A stretch of 23,278 nucleotides of DNA from Variovorax sp. (GTDB lineage: Bacteria; Pseudomonadota; Gammaproteobacteria; Burkholderiales; Burkholderiaceae_C), in assembly GCA_028292145.1 (NCBI GenBank), contig JAQGMX010000014.1, positions 1 to 23,278 of the forward strand, in the 5' to 3' direction. Below are positions 1-8,309 of this stretch, piece by piece (position 1 is the stretch's first letter; each line of letters begins with the position of its first letter). The position numbers were made by a program, and so were the translations under genes. A model generated the notes under the pieces. It was not told the origin of the DNA and searched no databases. It saw nothing but the letters and a program-made list of their open reading frames with translations.

Positions 1-1314
1 TGGGTGCTGCCCGGCGGCATCGACAGCCATGTGCACGTCGAGCAGCTTTCCGGCATGGGCGTGATGTGCGCCGACGATTTCTACTCGGCGACGGTGTCTG
101 CGGTGTTCGGCGGCACCACGACCATCATCCCGTTCGCGGCGCAGCACCGCGGCATGAAGATCCCGGAGGTCATTGCCGACTACGCGCAACGCGCCGCCGA
201 AAAGGCGGTGATCGACTACGGCTTCCACCTGATCCTGGCCGATCCGGACGAGACGGCGCTGAAGGTCGATCTGCCCGAAGCCATCCGCAACGGCATCACG
301 TCGCTCAAGGTCTACATGACCTACGACAAGCTCAAGCTCGACGACTACCAGTTGCTCGACGTGCTCGACCTCGCCGACCGCGAAGGCGCGCTGGTGATGC
401 TGCATGCCGAGAACCACGACATGATCCGCTGGCTCGCCCAGCGCCTGCTGGAGCGCGGACTCAAGGCGCCGAAGTTCCACGGTGTCGCGCACGATCCGCT
501 GGCCGAGACCGAGGCCACCTTCCGCGCCGTCGCGCTGTCGCGGCTGCTCGATGTGCCGGTGCTGATCGTGCACGTGGCCGGCCAGGAAACGGTGCAGGTC
601 ATCCGCCACGCCCGGGCGCTCGGCGCGCAGGTGCACGCGGAAAGCTGCCCGCAGTACCTGTTCCTCACCGCCGACGATCTCGACCTGCCCGGGCTCGAAG
701 GCGCCAAGTTCTGCTGCAGCCCGCCGCCGCGCGACGGCGCGTCGCAGGAGGCGGTGTGGGAAGGCTTTAAGGACGGCACGCTGGGCGTCTATTCATCCGA
801 CCATGCGCCCTACCGCTTCGATGAAACTGGCAAGCTGCCCAAGGGCGACCAGACCGGTTTCAAGGACATGGCCAACGGCGTGCCGGGCATCGAACTGCGC
901 CTGCCGCTGCTGTTCTCCGAAGGCGTGATGGCCGGGCGCATCACCATCGAGCAGTTCGTCGCGCTGACCGCGACCAACCATGCGCGCATGTACGGCCTGG
1001 CGCCGCAAAAAGGCAGCATCGCGATCGGCGCCGATGCCGATCTCGCGCTGTGGAACCCCGAGCGCGAAACGCGTGTGACCGCATCGATGCTGCACGACAA
1101 CGTCGGCTACACGCCCTACGAAGGCCGCAACCTGCGCGGCTGGCCGGAGATCGTGCTGAGCCGCGGCCGGGTGGTGGTCAGGGACAACGTGCTGAACGCC
1201 GAACGCGGCTCGGGACGCTACATCGCGCGCAGCAAACCCGAGCCGATGCAGCGCAAGACATCGGGCCCGCGACAGGGTGCCCTGGCCGCATGGACGAAAG
1301 GAATCAAGGAATGA
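1..1314 (+). CDS. hydA: D-hydantoinase / dihydropyrimidinase, 5'-truncated by the window edge
   Basis: Cyclic amidohydrolase that opens dihydropyrimidine or 5-substituted hydantoin rings to N-carbamoyl amino acids, in the cytosol. The frame is open from base 1, and the first visible residues (WVLPGGIDSHVH) are already the metal-binding HxH segment, so the true start and roughly 50 residues lie upstream; the GTG at base 4 is internal. Other binuclear-metal ligands seen: the Lys that is carbamylated in this family (SLKVYMTY, codon 307-309), His in MLHAEN (403-405), His in IVHVAG (571-573) and Asp in SSDHAPY (799-801). The substrate-loop region NGVPGIELRLP is also present. The stop overlaps the next gene by ATGA, implying translational coupling to the N-carbamoyl hydrolase. 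Family assignment is firm. Hydantoin versus dihydrouracil preference cannot be read from the sequence, although the D-carbamoylase-like partner favours a hydantoinase-type role. Confidence 0.9.
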   Translation, partial: WVLPGGIDSHVHVEQLSGMGVMCADDFYSATVSAVFGGTTTIIPFAAQHRGMKIPEVIADYAQRAAEKAVIDYGFHLILADPDETALKVDLPEAIRNGITSLKVYMTYDKLKLDDYQLLDVLDLADREGALVMLHAENHDMIRWLAQRLLERGLKAPKFHGVAHDPLAETEATFRAVALSRLLDVPVLIVHVAGQETVQVIRHARALGAQVHAESCPQYLFLTADDLDLPGLEGAKFCCSPPPRDGASQEAVWEGFKDGTLGVYSSDHAPYRFDETGKLPKGDQTGFKDMANGVPGIELRLPLLFSEGVMAGRITIEQFVALTATNHARMYGLAPQKGSIAIGADADLALWNPERETRVTASMLHDNVGYTPYEGRNLRGWPEIVLSRGRVVVRDNVLNAERGSGRYIARSKPEPMQRKTSGPRQGALAAWTKGIKE

Positions 1315-2255
1315 CGAAAGAACGCTTCGGTCTCGCGGTCGCCCAGCTCGGCCCGATCCACCTGAACGACAGCCGCGAGTCGGCTGTGGCGCGACTCATG
1401 GAAATGATGCGCGAAGCCGCAGGCCGTGGCGCGAAGCTGGTCGTGTTTCCCGAACTCGCGCTCACGACCTTCTTCCCGCGCTACTGGATGAGCGAGGAAG
1501 ACGCCGAGGCGCGCTTCTTCGAAGCGTCGATGCCGAGTCCCGCGACGCAGCCGCTGTTCGACCTGGCGCAGTCGCTGGGCATCGGCTTCTATCTGGGCTA
1601 TGCGGAACGCACGGATGACGGCCGGCGCTTTAACACGTCGATCCTGGTCGACGAGAAGGCGAAGATCGTCGGCCGCTACCGCAAGATCCACCTGCCGGGC
1701 CATTCGGACCACAAGCCCGAAGCGCCGTTCCAGCATCTGGAGAAGAAGTTCTTCGAGGTCGGCAACGACGGCTTCGGCGTCTGGCCGATGCTTGGCACGA
1801 ACGTCGGCCAGTGCATCTGCAACGACCGCCGCTGGCCAGAGACTTTCCGCGTGATGAGCCTTCAGGACGCGCGCATGGTCGTGCTCGGCTACAACACGCC
1901 GTCGTGGAACATTCACTGGAACGAGGCGCCGCATCTGCGCATGTTCCATCACCTGCTGTCGCTGCAGGCCAATGCGTACCAGAACGCGCTCTGGATCGGC
2001 GCCGCGGCCAAGTGCGGCTCGGAAGACGGCTTCCACATGATCGGCGGATCGGCCATCGTGTCGCCGACCGGCGAGATCGTGGCGCAGTCGCAGAGCGAGG
2101 AAGACGAAGTGATCTTCACCGCCTGCGACATGGCGCTGGGCGACAACTTCCGCAACCACGTCTTCAACTTCGCGAAGCACCGGCGGCCGGAGCACTACGG
2201 ACTGATCACCGAGCGCACCGGGGTCGGCGCACCGGTGGTGAAAACGCCGCGCTAG
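1311..2255 (+). CDS. N-carbamoyl-D-amino-acid hydrolase (nitrilase superfamily)
   Basis: 314-residue carbon-nitrogen hydrolase that removes the carbamoyl group from the product of the upstream hydantoinase, releasing amino acid, CO2 and ammonia. The nitrilase triad is visible: Glu48 (VFPELAL), Lys125 (YRKIHLPG) and Cys170 (CICNDRRWPE). The segments FPELALTTFFPR, RRFNTSILVD and FQHLEK closely resemble the Agrobacterium D-carbamoylase family as I remember it, and the length matches (about 304 residues). The start ATG at 1311 is fixed by the ATGA overlap with the hydantoinase stop; a GAAAGGAATCAAGGA stretch just upstream provides a ribosome-binding site. It ends 13 bases before the stop of a convergent hydratase gene. 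Beta-ureidopropionase activity in pyrimidine catabolism is the main alternative. Confidence 0.88.
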   Translation: MTKERFGLAVAQLGPIHLNDSRESAVARLMEMMREAAGRGAKLVVFPELALTTFFPRYWMSEEDAEARFFEASMPSPATQPLFDLAQSLGIGFYLGYAERTDDGRRFNTSILVDEKAKIVGRYRKIHLPGHSDHKPEAPFQHLEKKFFEVGNDGFGVWPMLGTNVGQCICNDRRWPETFRVMSLQDARMVVLGYNTPSWNIHWNEAPHLRMFHHLLSLQANAYQNALWIGAAAKCGSEDGFHMIGGSAIVSPTGEIVAQSQSEEDEVIFTACDMALGDNFRNHVFNFAKHRRPEHYGLITERTGVGAPVVKTPR

Positions 2256-2268
2256 CGTTCTCGAGCGA

Positions 2269-3045
2269 TTAGACGAGCGTCAGCGACGCTTCGCCGATGC
2301 CTTCGAAAGTCGCCTTCACTTCGGCCGGTCCGTCGAGCCAGACCATGCCGCACCACGAGCCGGTCGTCAGCACGCTGCCCGCGGTGAGCTGGTCGTGGCG
2401 CGCGACGCCGTGCTGCAGCCACTGCGACGCCATCCAAAGCGGATCGCCGCACACGTGCGCGCCTTCGTAGCGCCCGATCTGCTTGCCGTCGACCGACAGC
2501 AGCGCCACCTGCTTCGCCCAGTCGACCGTCTTGAGCGGCGTCCAGTCACCCACCACCAGCGCACCGTTCGACTGCAGATCGATCTGGCGCAGCACCGACG
2601 GCGCGCTCTGTTCGCCCTTCCAGCGGAAATCGACGAGTTCGATCGTCACGGCCATCGCATCGAACAGCGCGGCCGGATCGTGGACCGCGCGGGCGGCGAG
2701 GTCCACGGCGGAGATGTCGCGCGCCAGCCGGAAGGCGACTTCGATCTCGATGGCCAGGCGGTTGAAATCCTTGACCTCGAGCCGGCCCGGCGACGGCTGC
2801 ACCCACGGCGCGGGCAACTTGGCGAAGGTGGCGATCGACGTCACCGAGGGGCCGCCGCCCTTCCAGAAGGTCGGTGCCTCGGGTTCGTCGGTCCAGCCGA
2901 GCTCGGCGGCGATCTTCTCCTGGAGCATGTAGATCTCGTCGGGCGTCAGCTGCGCGCCGGGCCAGCGGGTTTCGTCGGCAGGAACGCCGCTGCGACGGGC
3001 CGCGACGATCGCGGCGGAAATAGCGTTGAGGGTGTCGTTTTGCAC
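2269..3045 (-). CDS. 2-keto-4-pentenoate hydratase-like protein (MhpD/FAH fold)
   Basis: 258-residue protein of the fumarylacetoacetate hydrolase/hydratase superfamily. Members such as MhpD, DmpE and HpaH add water to 2-hydroxypenta-2,4-dienoates in meta-cleavage degradation of aromatics. The metal-binding acidic pattern is present: E100 and E102 in AIEIEVAF, and E136 in IELVDFR. Length is normal for the family (about 260). The start is GTG (3045-3043), preceded by a GGAAG element nine bases away. No other aromatic-degradation gene is in the window and the gene stands alone, divergent from efp and convergent with the carbamoylase, so the physiological substrate is unknown. Confidence 0.8.
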   Translation of the reverse strand: MQNDTLNAISAAIVAARRSGVPADETRWPGAQLTPDEIYMLQEKIAAELGWTDEPEAPTFWKGGGPSVTSIATFAKLPAPWVQPSPGRLEVKDFNRLAIEIEVAFRLARDISAVDLAARAVHDPAALFDAMAVTIELVDFRWKGEQSAPSVLRQIDLQSNGALVVGDWTPLKTVDWAKQVALLSVDGKQIGRYEGAHVCGDPLWMASQWLQHGVARHDQLTAGSVLTTGSWCGMVWLDGPAEVKATFEGIGEASLTLV

Positions 3046-3064
3046 TTGTCGTATCTTCCCGAAA

Positions 3065-3093
3065 TTGGTCGATTCTAGGAAAGCCGCTAAAAT
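3065..3093 (+). promoter_or_regulatory. Candidate sigma-70 promoter of efp, with a dyad over the -10
   Basis: TTGGTC (3065-3070) and TAAAAT (3088-3093) are separated by exactly 17 bases; the -10 matches consensus in five of six positions, the -35 in three. The -10 lies inside an inverted repeat, GCCGCT (3083-3088) and AGCGGC (3095-3100). Start would be near 3100, giving a leader of about 100 bases before the efp ATG. No experimental support; judged by pattern only. Confidence 0.45.
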
Positions 3094-3200
3094 CAGCGGC
3101 TTCTCAAAATTTGCTGCCCGCTGTTCGGCCCGGAATCGCTCCAGGTGCCGTGATGGCCACAGGGCCTGCCGCGCCTCGCGGCCAACCAGCCAGACAATCT

Positions 3201-3755
3201 ATGAAAATCGCTCAAGAAATCCGCGCCGGCAATGTGATCATGCACGGCAAGGACCCGATGGTCGTCCTCAAGACCGAATACAGCCGCGGCGGCCGCAATT
3301 CCGCCACCGTGCGCATGAAGCTCAAGAGCCTGGTCGCCAACTTCAACACCGAAGTGGTCTTCAAGGCCGACGACAAGATCGACCAGATCGTGCTCGAGAA
3401 AAAGGATTGCACCTATTCTTACTTCGCCGACCCGCTCTACGTCTGCATGGACGAAGAGTTCAACCAGTACGAAGTCGAAGCCGAGAACATGGGCGACGCC
3501 CTGAACTACCTCGAAGACGGCATGACGCTCGAAGTCGTGTTCTACGACGAGAAGGCCATCTCGGTCGAACTGCCTACCAGCGTCGAGCGCGAAGTCACCT
3601 GGACCGAGCCGGCCGTCAAGGGCGACACGTCGGGCAAGGTGCTCAAGCCTGCCAAGATCTCGACCGGTTTCGAAGTGCCGGTGCCGCTGTTCGTGGCACA
3701 AGGCGACAAGATCGAAATCGACACGCGCACCGGCGAATACCGTAAGCGCGTCTGA
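3201..3755 (+). CDS. efp: Translation elongation factor P (Arg32 type)
   Basis: 184-residue EF-P, which binds the ribosome between the P and E sites and relieves stalling at polyproline. The usual length and start (MKIAQEIRAGN) select the ATG at 3201; in-frame upstream codons back to 3111 encode a non-conserved Pro/Ala/Arg stretch and are rejected. The KOW-like domain I carries the tip loop YSRGGRN with Arg32 at the modified position. In established cases an Arg32 EF-P is rhamnosylated by EarP, unlike the Lys34 EF-P modified by EpmA/EpmB. No earP lies in this window. Domains II and III follow (KDCTYSYFADP; C-terminal IDTRTGEYRKR signature). The gene appears monocistronic, with a candidate promoter upstream and a strong terminator immediately downstream. 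Confidence 0.97.
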   Translation: MKIAQEIRAGNVIMHGKDPMVVLKTEYSRGGRNSATVRMKLKSLVANFNTEVVFKADDKIDQIVLEKKDCTYSYFADPLYVCMDEEFNQYEVEAENMGDALNYLEDGMTLEVVFYDEKAISVELPTSVEREVTWTEPAVKGDTSGKVLKPAKISTGFEVPVPLFVAQGDKIEIDTRTGEYRKRV

Positions 3756-3772
3756 GTGCATTGCACGATTTG

Positions 3773-3797
3773 AAAGGCTCCTCGCGGAGCCTTTTTT
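3773..3797 (+). terminator. Rho-independent terminator after efp
   Basis: GGCTCC (3776-3781), loop TCGC, GGAGCC (3786-3791), then six T (3792-3797); A residues before the stem extend pairing into the T run. It ends 18 bases after the efp stop. The T run finishes just before the ATG at 3799, which argues against 3799 as the start of the next gene. Confidence 0.9.
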
Positions 3798-3810
3798 CAT
3801 GGAGCTTCCA

Positions 3811-4677
3811 ATGACCGACACCACGCACGATCTTCACGACAAACGCCTCGCCGACGCCTGGGCCACGCTGCAAGCCCATTCGGACAAGGGCCTGCCGCTG
3901 GACCGCGACCCCTCGCGCCTAGCTTTCGCCGACCCGGAATTCCTGCTGCGCCGCGAGACGCGCGGCCTGCGCATGCAGCTCGAGCTCATGAAGCCCGATT
4001 TGCAGATGCGCGAGCACGGCATCGAGAACACGGTCGTGGTGTTCGGCAGCGCGCGCTTCCGTAGCGAGGAAGAGTCGGCTTCGCTGATCGCCAAGGCGGA
4101 GGCCGCCGGCGACACCGTTGCGGCGGCGCGCTGGCGCAAGCTGGGGCGCAATTCGCACTATTACGAAGAGGCACGCGCCTTCGGCAAGCTGGTGGCGCAA
4201 TACAGCGCCGACAAGGCCGCCGAAGACAAGCTCTTCATCTGCACCGGCGGCGGCCCCGGCATCATGCAGGCGGCCAATCGCGGTTCGCACGAAGGCGGCG
4301 GCCTCAATATCGGCCTGGCGATCGCGCTGCCGATGGAAGAGGAAGCCAATCCGTACGTCACGCCGGCACTGAGCTTCAAGTTCCACTACTTCGCGATCCG
4401 CAAGATGCATTTCATGATGCGTGCGAAGGCGCTGGTGGCATTTCCCGGCGGCTTCGGTACGCTGGACGAACTGTTCGAGGTCGTTACGCTAGTGCAGACC
4501 CGCAAGGCCAAGCCGGTGCCGATCGTGCTGTTCGGTTCGGCCTACTGGAAGCGCCTGATCGATTTCGACTTCCTGGTCGACGAAGGCGTGATCTCGCCGG
4601 ACGACGTGAAGATGTTCGAGTACGTCGACGCGCCGGTCGATGCGTGGGATTCGATCAAGCGCTTCTACAAGCTCTGA
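3811..4677 (+). CDS. LOG-family protein (TIGR00730-type nucleoside-monophosphate phosphoribohydrolase)
   Basis: 288-residue Rossmann-fold protein of the 'Lonely guy' family, whose members hydrolyse cytokinin riboside monophosphates or related nucleotides to base plus ribose 5-phosphate. The two diagnostic glycine-rich motifs are present: GGGPGIMQ at residue 146 and PGGFGTLDE at 212-220, the latter matching the PGGxGTxxE active-site signature. About 65 residues precede the first beta strand (TVVVFGSARF), as in the long proteobacterial subgroup often mislabelled lysine decarboxylase. I chose ATG 3811 because GGAG (3801-3804) sits six bases upstream; ATG 3799 lies against the efp terminator. Actual substrate unknown. 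Confidence 0.87.
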   Translation: MTDTTHDLHDKRLADAWATLQAHSDKGLPLDRDPSRLAFADPEFLLRRETRGLRMQLELMKPDLQMREHGIENTVVVFGSARFRSEEESASLIAKAEAAGDTVAAARWRKLGRNSHYYEEARAFGKLVAQYSADKAAEDKLFICTGGGPGIMQAANRGSHEGGGLNIGLAIALPMEEEANPYVTPALSFKFHYFAIRKMHFMMRAKALVAFPGGFGTLDELFEVVTLVQTRKAKPVPIVLFGSAYWKRLIDFDFLVDEGVISPDDVKMFEYVDAPVDAWDSIKRFYKL

Positions 4678-4702
4678 ACCTGGCGTGATTCCGGCGGTTC
4701 AG
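4674..4702. repeat. Inverted repeat spanning two convergent stop codons
   Basis: CTGAACC (4674-4680) and GGTTCAG (4696-4702) form a 7-base stem with a 15-base loop. The arms contain the LOG-gene TGA and the minus-strand MFS-gene TGA. No T run follows on either strand, so it would be at best a weak bidirectional terminator. Confidence 0.3.
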
Positions 4703-5880
4703 TGGCGTTCGTGGGGACGCATCTGCAGCCCCCAGACGCCGCGCGATCCCAGCGCGATCACGCCGCCGACCACCCAGAACACGCCGCCGATACCGATCAC
4801 CGCACCGATCGAGCCGAACAGCATCGGCATCGCGACGCTCGATGCATTGATCGTCATCAGCCGCAGCCCCAGCGCCTCGCCGTGCCGGTCCTGCGGCGTG
4901 ATCTGGTGGAGCATGCTCATCACCATCGGCTGCACCGCGCCGAGCGCGAAACCGAGCACCACGGAGCAAGCCGCCATCGTCCAGGCCGAGTGCAGCAGCG
5001 GATAGATGCAGAAGACCGCGGCCGTGACGATCGACGAGGTCATGATCACGCTGCGCTCGCTGGCCCTTGCCGCGACCAGCGGCAGCAGCAGCCGAACCGC
5101 CGCGGCGGCGATGGCGAATCCGCCGAGGATGGTGCCGATCACCGAAGCGCTCAGGCCGCGCTCGTGGCCCAGGATCGGCAGCACGAACGCATGCACGTCC
5201 CAGCTCGACGACTGCAGCCAGTTCACGAACAGCAGGCGCCGGAACATTGGCTCGCGCAGCAGATGCCATGCCGACGTGCGCACCGCGCTGGCAGGCGGCG
5301 GCACATGCGGTGTTTCACCCGACGCGCGCACCATCAGCAGGCAGACGATCGGCGTCAGCGCCAGCACGGCAAACGTGACGCGGAAAGACAGCAGATCGGA
5401 AGGCAGACGGCCGGCATGGTCGATCAGCAAGCCGGCCATGAACGGTCCGAAGAAGTTGGCAGCCGCCGGCGCGATGGCAAGCCAACTGAACATGCGCTTG
5501 AGCTGCACCGGATTCTCTGCCGACCGCCCGACATGGCGTTGAAGCGAGATGACCGTCACGCCGGTGGCCGCACCGGTCAGCAGCGCGGCCAGGCACATCA
5601 CCGGGAAATACGGAAAAACCATCGCCAGGCCAGCGCCGCTGGAGGCCGCGATCACCGACAGCGACATCGGTCGCCGCAAGCCATGCCGATCGGCAAACCG
5701 CCCGGCCGGCAACGCCAGAAATACCTGGCTGAGTGCGAACAGCGAGATCAGTACACCGACCGCCGCGGCGCTGTAGCCCTGCTGCAGCGCCAGCAGCGGC
5801 GTCGCGAGCCGCATCCCGGCCATCGTCGCGTGCAGGAACACCTGTGCGCCGATCAACCGAAGCAGCTCCGCGCCTTTCAT
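4699..5880 (-). CDS. MFS transporter, substrate unknown
   Basis: 393-residue multi-pass inner-membrane protein of the major facilitator superfamily. Motif A between the second and third membrane segments is recognisable (GRFADRHGLRRP). Hydrophobic segments fit 12 helices, with a central polar loop near SGETPHVPPPASA. The start is the ATG at 5880-5878, which overlaps the stop of rmuC by ATGA; further upstream in-frame sequence reads low-complexity Gly/Ala/Arg and is rejected. Last gene of the pncB-hydroxyacid dehydrogenase-rmuC-MFS run. Neither substrate nor direction of transport can be inferred. Confidence 0.85.
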   Translation of the reverse strand: MKGAELLRLIGAQVFLHATMAGMRLATPLLALQQGYSAAAVGVLISLFALSQVFLALPAGRFADRHGLRRPMSLSVIAASSGAGLAMVFPYFPVMCLAALLTGAATGVTVISLQRHVGRSAENPVQLKRMFSWLAIAPAAANFFGPFMAGLLIDHAGRLPSDLLSFRVTFAVLALTPIVCLLMVRASGETPHVPPPASAVRTSAWHLLREPMFRRLLFVNWLQSSSWDVHAFVLPILGHERGLSASVIGTILGGFAIAAAAVRLLLPLVAARASERSVIMTSSIVTAAVFCIYPLLHSAWTMAACSVVLGFALGAVQPMVMSMLHQITPQDRHGEALGLRLMTINASSVAMPMLFGSIGAVIGIGGVFWVVGGVIALGSRGVWGLQMRPHERH

Positions 5881-7307
5881 GCCGGGTTGCCGTCTTCCTC
5901 GATGTCCGCCGGATCGGACGCAACAGGCAACAGCGCCTGCGCCTGCAGTTCCGGCAACGCCTCCACGCCCTTGAGCGCGCGGCGCATCTGGCGCGCCCGC
6001 GTGTCGGCCTTGTCCAGCGTGTCCGACGCCTTGGCGACCTGCTCCTTGATGCGCGACACCCACTCGCCGAAACGTTCGAACTCCGTTTTCACCGCGCCGA
6101 GCATCTTCCAGACCTCCGACGCCTGCTGCTCCAGCGCGAGCGTGCGGAAACCCATGTGCAGGCTGTTGAGCATCGCGAGCAAGGTCGTCGGGCCGGCGAG
6201 CGTGACGCGGTGCTGGCGCTGCACGGCGTCCATGAGACCGGGGCGGCGCAGCACCTCGGCGTAGAGGCTTTCGACCGGCAGGAACAGGATCGCGAAATCG
6301 GTCGTGTGCGGCGCGGCGAGGTAGTTGTCGGCGATGGATTTCGCCTCGCTGCGGATACGCGCCTCCAGCGCCTTGCCTGCCAGCTCGACCGCCAGTGCAT
6401 CGGCGCGTTCATGCGCATCGATCAGGCGCTCGTAATCGTCGCGCGGGAACTTGGCGTCGATCGGCAGCCAAACCGGCGCGCCGTCCGCACTGCGGCCCGG
6501 AAAACGGACAGCGAAGTCGACGCGCTGGCCGCTGCGCGGCTTGGTCTCGACCTGCTTGGCGTACTGCTCGGTCGTCAGCACCTGTTCGAGCAGCGCTTCG
6601 AGCTGCACTTCGCCGAAGATGCCGCGCGTCTTGACGTTGGTCAGCACGCGCTGCAGGTTGCCGACGCCGACCGCCAGCGACTGCATCTCGCCCAGCCCCT
6701 TGTGCACCTGGTCGAGCCGGTCGGCGACCTGCTTGAAGCTTTCGCCGAGCCGTGCTTCGAGCGTGCTCTGCAGCTTCTCGTCGACCGTCTTGCGCATCTC
6801 GTCGAGCTTGGCGGTGTTCGACTGCTGCAGCTGCGCGAGCTGCGTTTCCATCGTCGTGCGCACTTCGGAGAGCCGCCGCGCATTCGACTCGCTCAGGCCC
6901 TGCAACTGGGTGTTGAGCGTGTCGGCCAGCGTTTTCTGCATCAGCGTGAGCTGCGTCGCGAAAGCGTCGATCTGCGCGTTCTGGGTGCGGGTCGCCTCTG
7001 CCCCCTGCTGCACCAGCGCGGCCTGAAAACCGGCGAAGTTCTGGCCGAGTTCCTGACGGGTGCTGCGAGCCGATTCGCTGATTTCCTGGCGCAGCGAGCG
7101 CTCGGTGCGAGCACTTTCGGTGCGCACGGCGGCGAGAAGTTCGGCCGCGTCATCGCTATCGTCCTCTGGCGGACGCCGCAGCAGAAGCACGGCGAGCAGG
7201 ACAAGGTTCAGCGCTGCAAGCACAGCGACCAGCAAGAGGACCCAGAAGCCGATATCGGGAGAAAACGCGGAGGCAGAAGTCGCGGCTGCGACGGTTTGGG
7301 AATCCAC
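5877..7307 (-). CDS. rmuC: DNA recombination protein RmuC
   Basis: 476-residue RmuC homologue, a membrane-anchored putative nuclease-fold protein that in E. coli limits inversions at short inverted repeats. An N-terminal membrane helix (residues 20-43) is followed by a long polar, Gln/Glu/Arg-rich coiled coil (about 55-220) and the RmuC domain, with the hallmark stretch TRGIFGEVQLEALLEQ and a PD-(D/E)xK-like LPIDAKFP. The start is GTG at 7307-7305, directly abutting the TAA of the upstream dehydrogenase with no intergenic base; no internal ATG precedes the membrane helix. The stop overlaps the MFS gene by ATGA. Its C-terminal acidic tail is ordinary for the family. Confidence 0.93.
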   Translation of the reverse strand: MDSQTVAAATSASAFSPDIGFWVLLLVAVLAALNLVLLAVLLLRRPPEDDSDDAAELLAAVRTESARTERSLRQEISESARSTRQELGQNFAGFQAALVQQGAEATRTQNAQIDAFATQLTLMQKTLADTLNTQLQGLSESNARRLSEVRTTMETQLAQLQQSNTAKLDEMRKTVDEKLQSTLEARLGESFKQVADRLDQVHKGLGEMQSLAVGVGNLQRVLTNVKTRGIFGEVQLEALLEQVLTTEQYAKQVETKPRSGQRVDFAVRFPGRSADGAPVWLPIDAKFPRDDYERLIDAHERADALAVELAGKALEARIRSEAKSIADNYLAAPHTTDFAILFLPVESLYAEVLRRPGLMDAVQRQHRVTLAGPTTLLAMLNSLHMGFRTLALEQQASEVWKMLGAVKTEFERFGEWVSRIKEQVAKASDTLDKADTRARQMRRALKGVEALPELQAQALLPVASDPADIEEDGNPA

Positions 7308-8309
7308 TTAGCTTTTTGCGGGCGCGACCGGCGTGACCGGTGTCAGGGCGCCCTTGCCTTCCAGGAAAGAAATCAGGTTGTCGACAGCCAGATCGGCCAT
7401 CGCGCGGCGGGTCGGGATCGTGGCGCTGGCGATGTGCGGAGTCAGGACGACGTTCGGCACGGTGAGCAACGCCGGGTTGACCGTCGGCTCGCCTTCGAAA
7501 ACATCCAGCCCGGCGGCCGCGATGACCTTGTTGCGCAACGCTTCGGCCAACGCGGCATCGTCGACGATGCCGCCGCGCGCCAGATTGACGAGCGTGGCAG
7601 TCGGCTTCATCTGCGCGATCTCGGCAGCGCCGATCGCGTGGTGCGACGACGCCGAATACGGCAGTACCAGCACCAGATGGTCGGCGGTCTTCAGCAGTTC
7701 TTCCTTGCTCACGTATCGCGCCTTCAGTTCCGACTCGGTGCCGGCATCGAGTTGCGAGCGGTTGTGATAGATCACGTTCATGCCAAAGCCATGCGCGCCG
7801 CGCCGCGCAATGCCCTGGCCGATGCGCCCCATGCCGAGGATGCCGAGCGTGCTGCCGTGGATGTCGGCGCCCGCAAACATGTCGAAGCTCCACTTCTTCC
7901 ATTCGCCGCGACGCAGGTAATGCTCGCTCTCGGTGATGCGGCGGGCCGTCGCCATCAGCAGCGCGAAGCCAAAATCGGCGGTGGTTTCGGTCAGCACGTC
8001 GGGCGCGTTGGTGCCGGTGACGCCGTGCCGCGCCATCGCGTCGACGTCGAAGTTGTTGTAACCGACGGCCATGTTGGCGCAGATCTTCAGATCGGAGCAC
8101 GCGGCGAGCAATGCTTCGTCAATCTTCACGCTGCCGGTCGTGAACGCGCCCTGCTTGCCCTGGAGCCGGCGAATCAGCTCCTCGGGCGACCATTCGGCAT
8201 CGTCCTGGTTGGCTTCGACTTCGAAATGGCGCTGCAGTTTTTCGATCGTCTCCGGGAACACGGCGCGGGTGACGAGGACTTTGGGCTTGGTGGACGTTGT
8301 CATGGTCAT
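7308..8309 (-). CDS. D-2-hydroxyacid dehydrogenase (glyoxylate/hydroxypyruvate reductase-like)
   Basis: 333-residue NAD(P)-dependent D-isomer 2-hydroxyacid dehydrogenase; the family includes GhrB and D-glycerate dehydrogenase, which reduce glyoxylate or hydroxypyruvate. The nucleotide-binding loop GMGRIG is at 159-164, and the catalytic triad Arg245 (NLARGGIVDD), Glu274 (VFEGEP) and His292 (TPHIAS) has family spacing. The sequence HNRSQ after the second Rossmann strand suggests NADPH preference, an inference from the basic residue. Start at 8309 (MTMTTSTK) is preferred over 8303 because it makes an ATGA overlap with the pncB stop. No strong Shine-Dalgarno is visible, consistent with translational coupling. 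Confidence 0.88.
   Translation of the reverse strand: MTMTTSTKPKVLVTRAVFPETIEKLQRHFEVEANQDDAEWSPEELIRRLQGKQGAFTTGSVKIDEALLAACSDLKICANMAVGYNNFDVDAMARHGVTGTNAPDVLTETTADFGFALLMATARRITESEHYLRRGEWKKWSFDMFAGADIHGSTLGILGMGRIGQGIARRGAHGFGMNVIYHNRSQLDAGTESELKARYVSKEELLKTADHLVLVLPYSASSHHAIGAAEIAQMKPTATLVNLARGGIVDDAALAEALRNKVIAAAGLDVFEGEPTVNPALLTVPNVVLTPHIASATIPTRRAMADLAVDNLISFLEGKGALTPVTPVAPAKS

Noticed and set aside
3111..3200. N-terminal extension of EF-P by in-frame upstream codons
   Set aside because: EF-P begins at MKIAQEIRAGN in the family; the extension is non-conserved Pro/Ala/Arg sequence in the leader.
3799..3810. ATG at 3799 as start of the LOG gene
   Set aside because: It abuts the efp terminator T run and lacks a ribosome-binding site, whereas GGAG is correctly spaced for ATG 3811.
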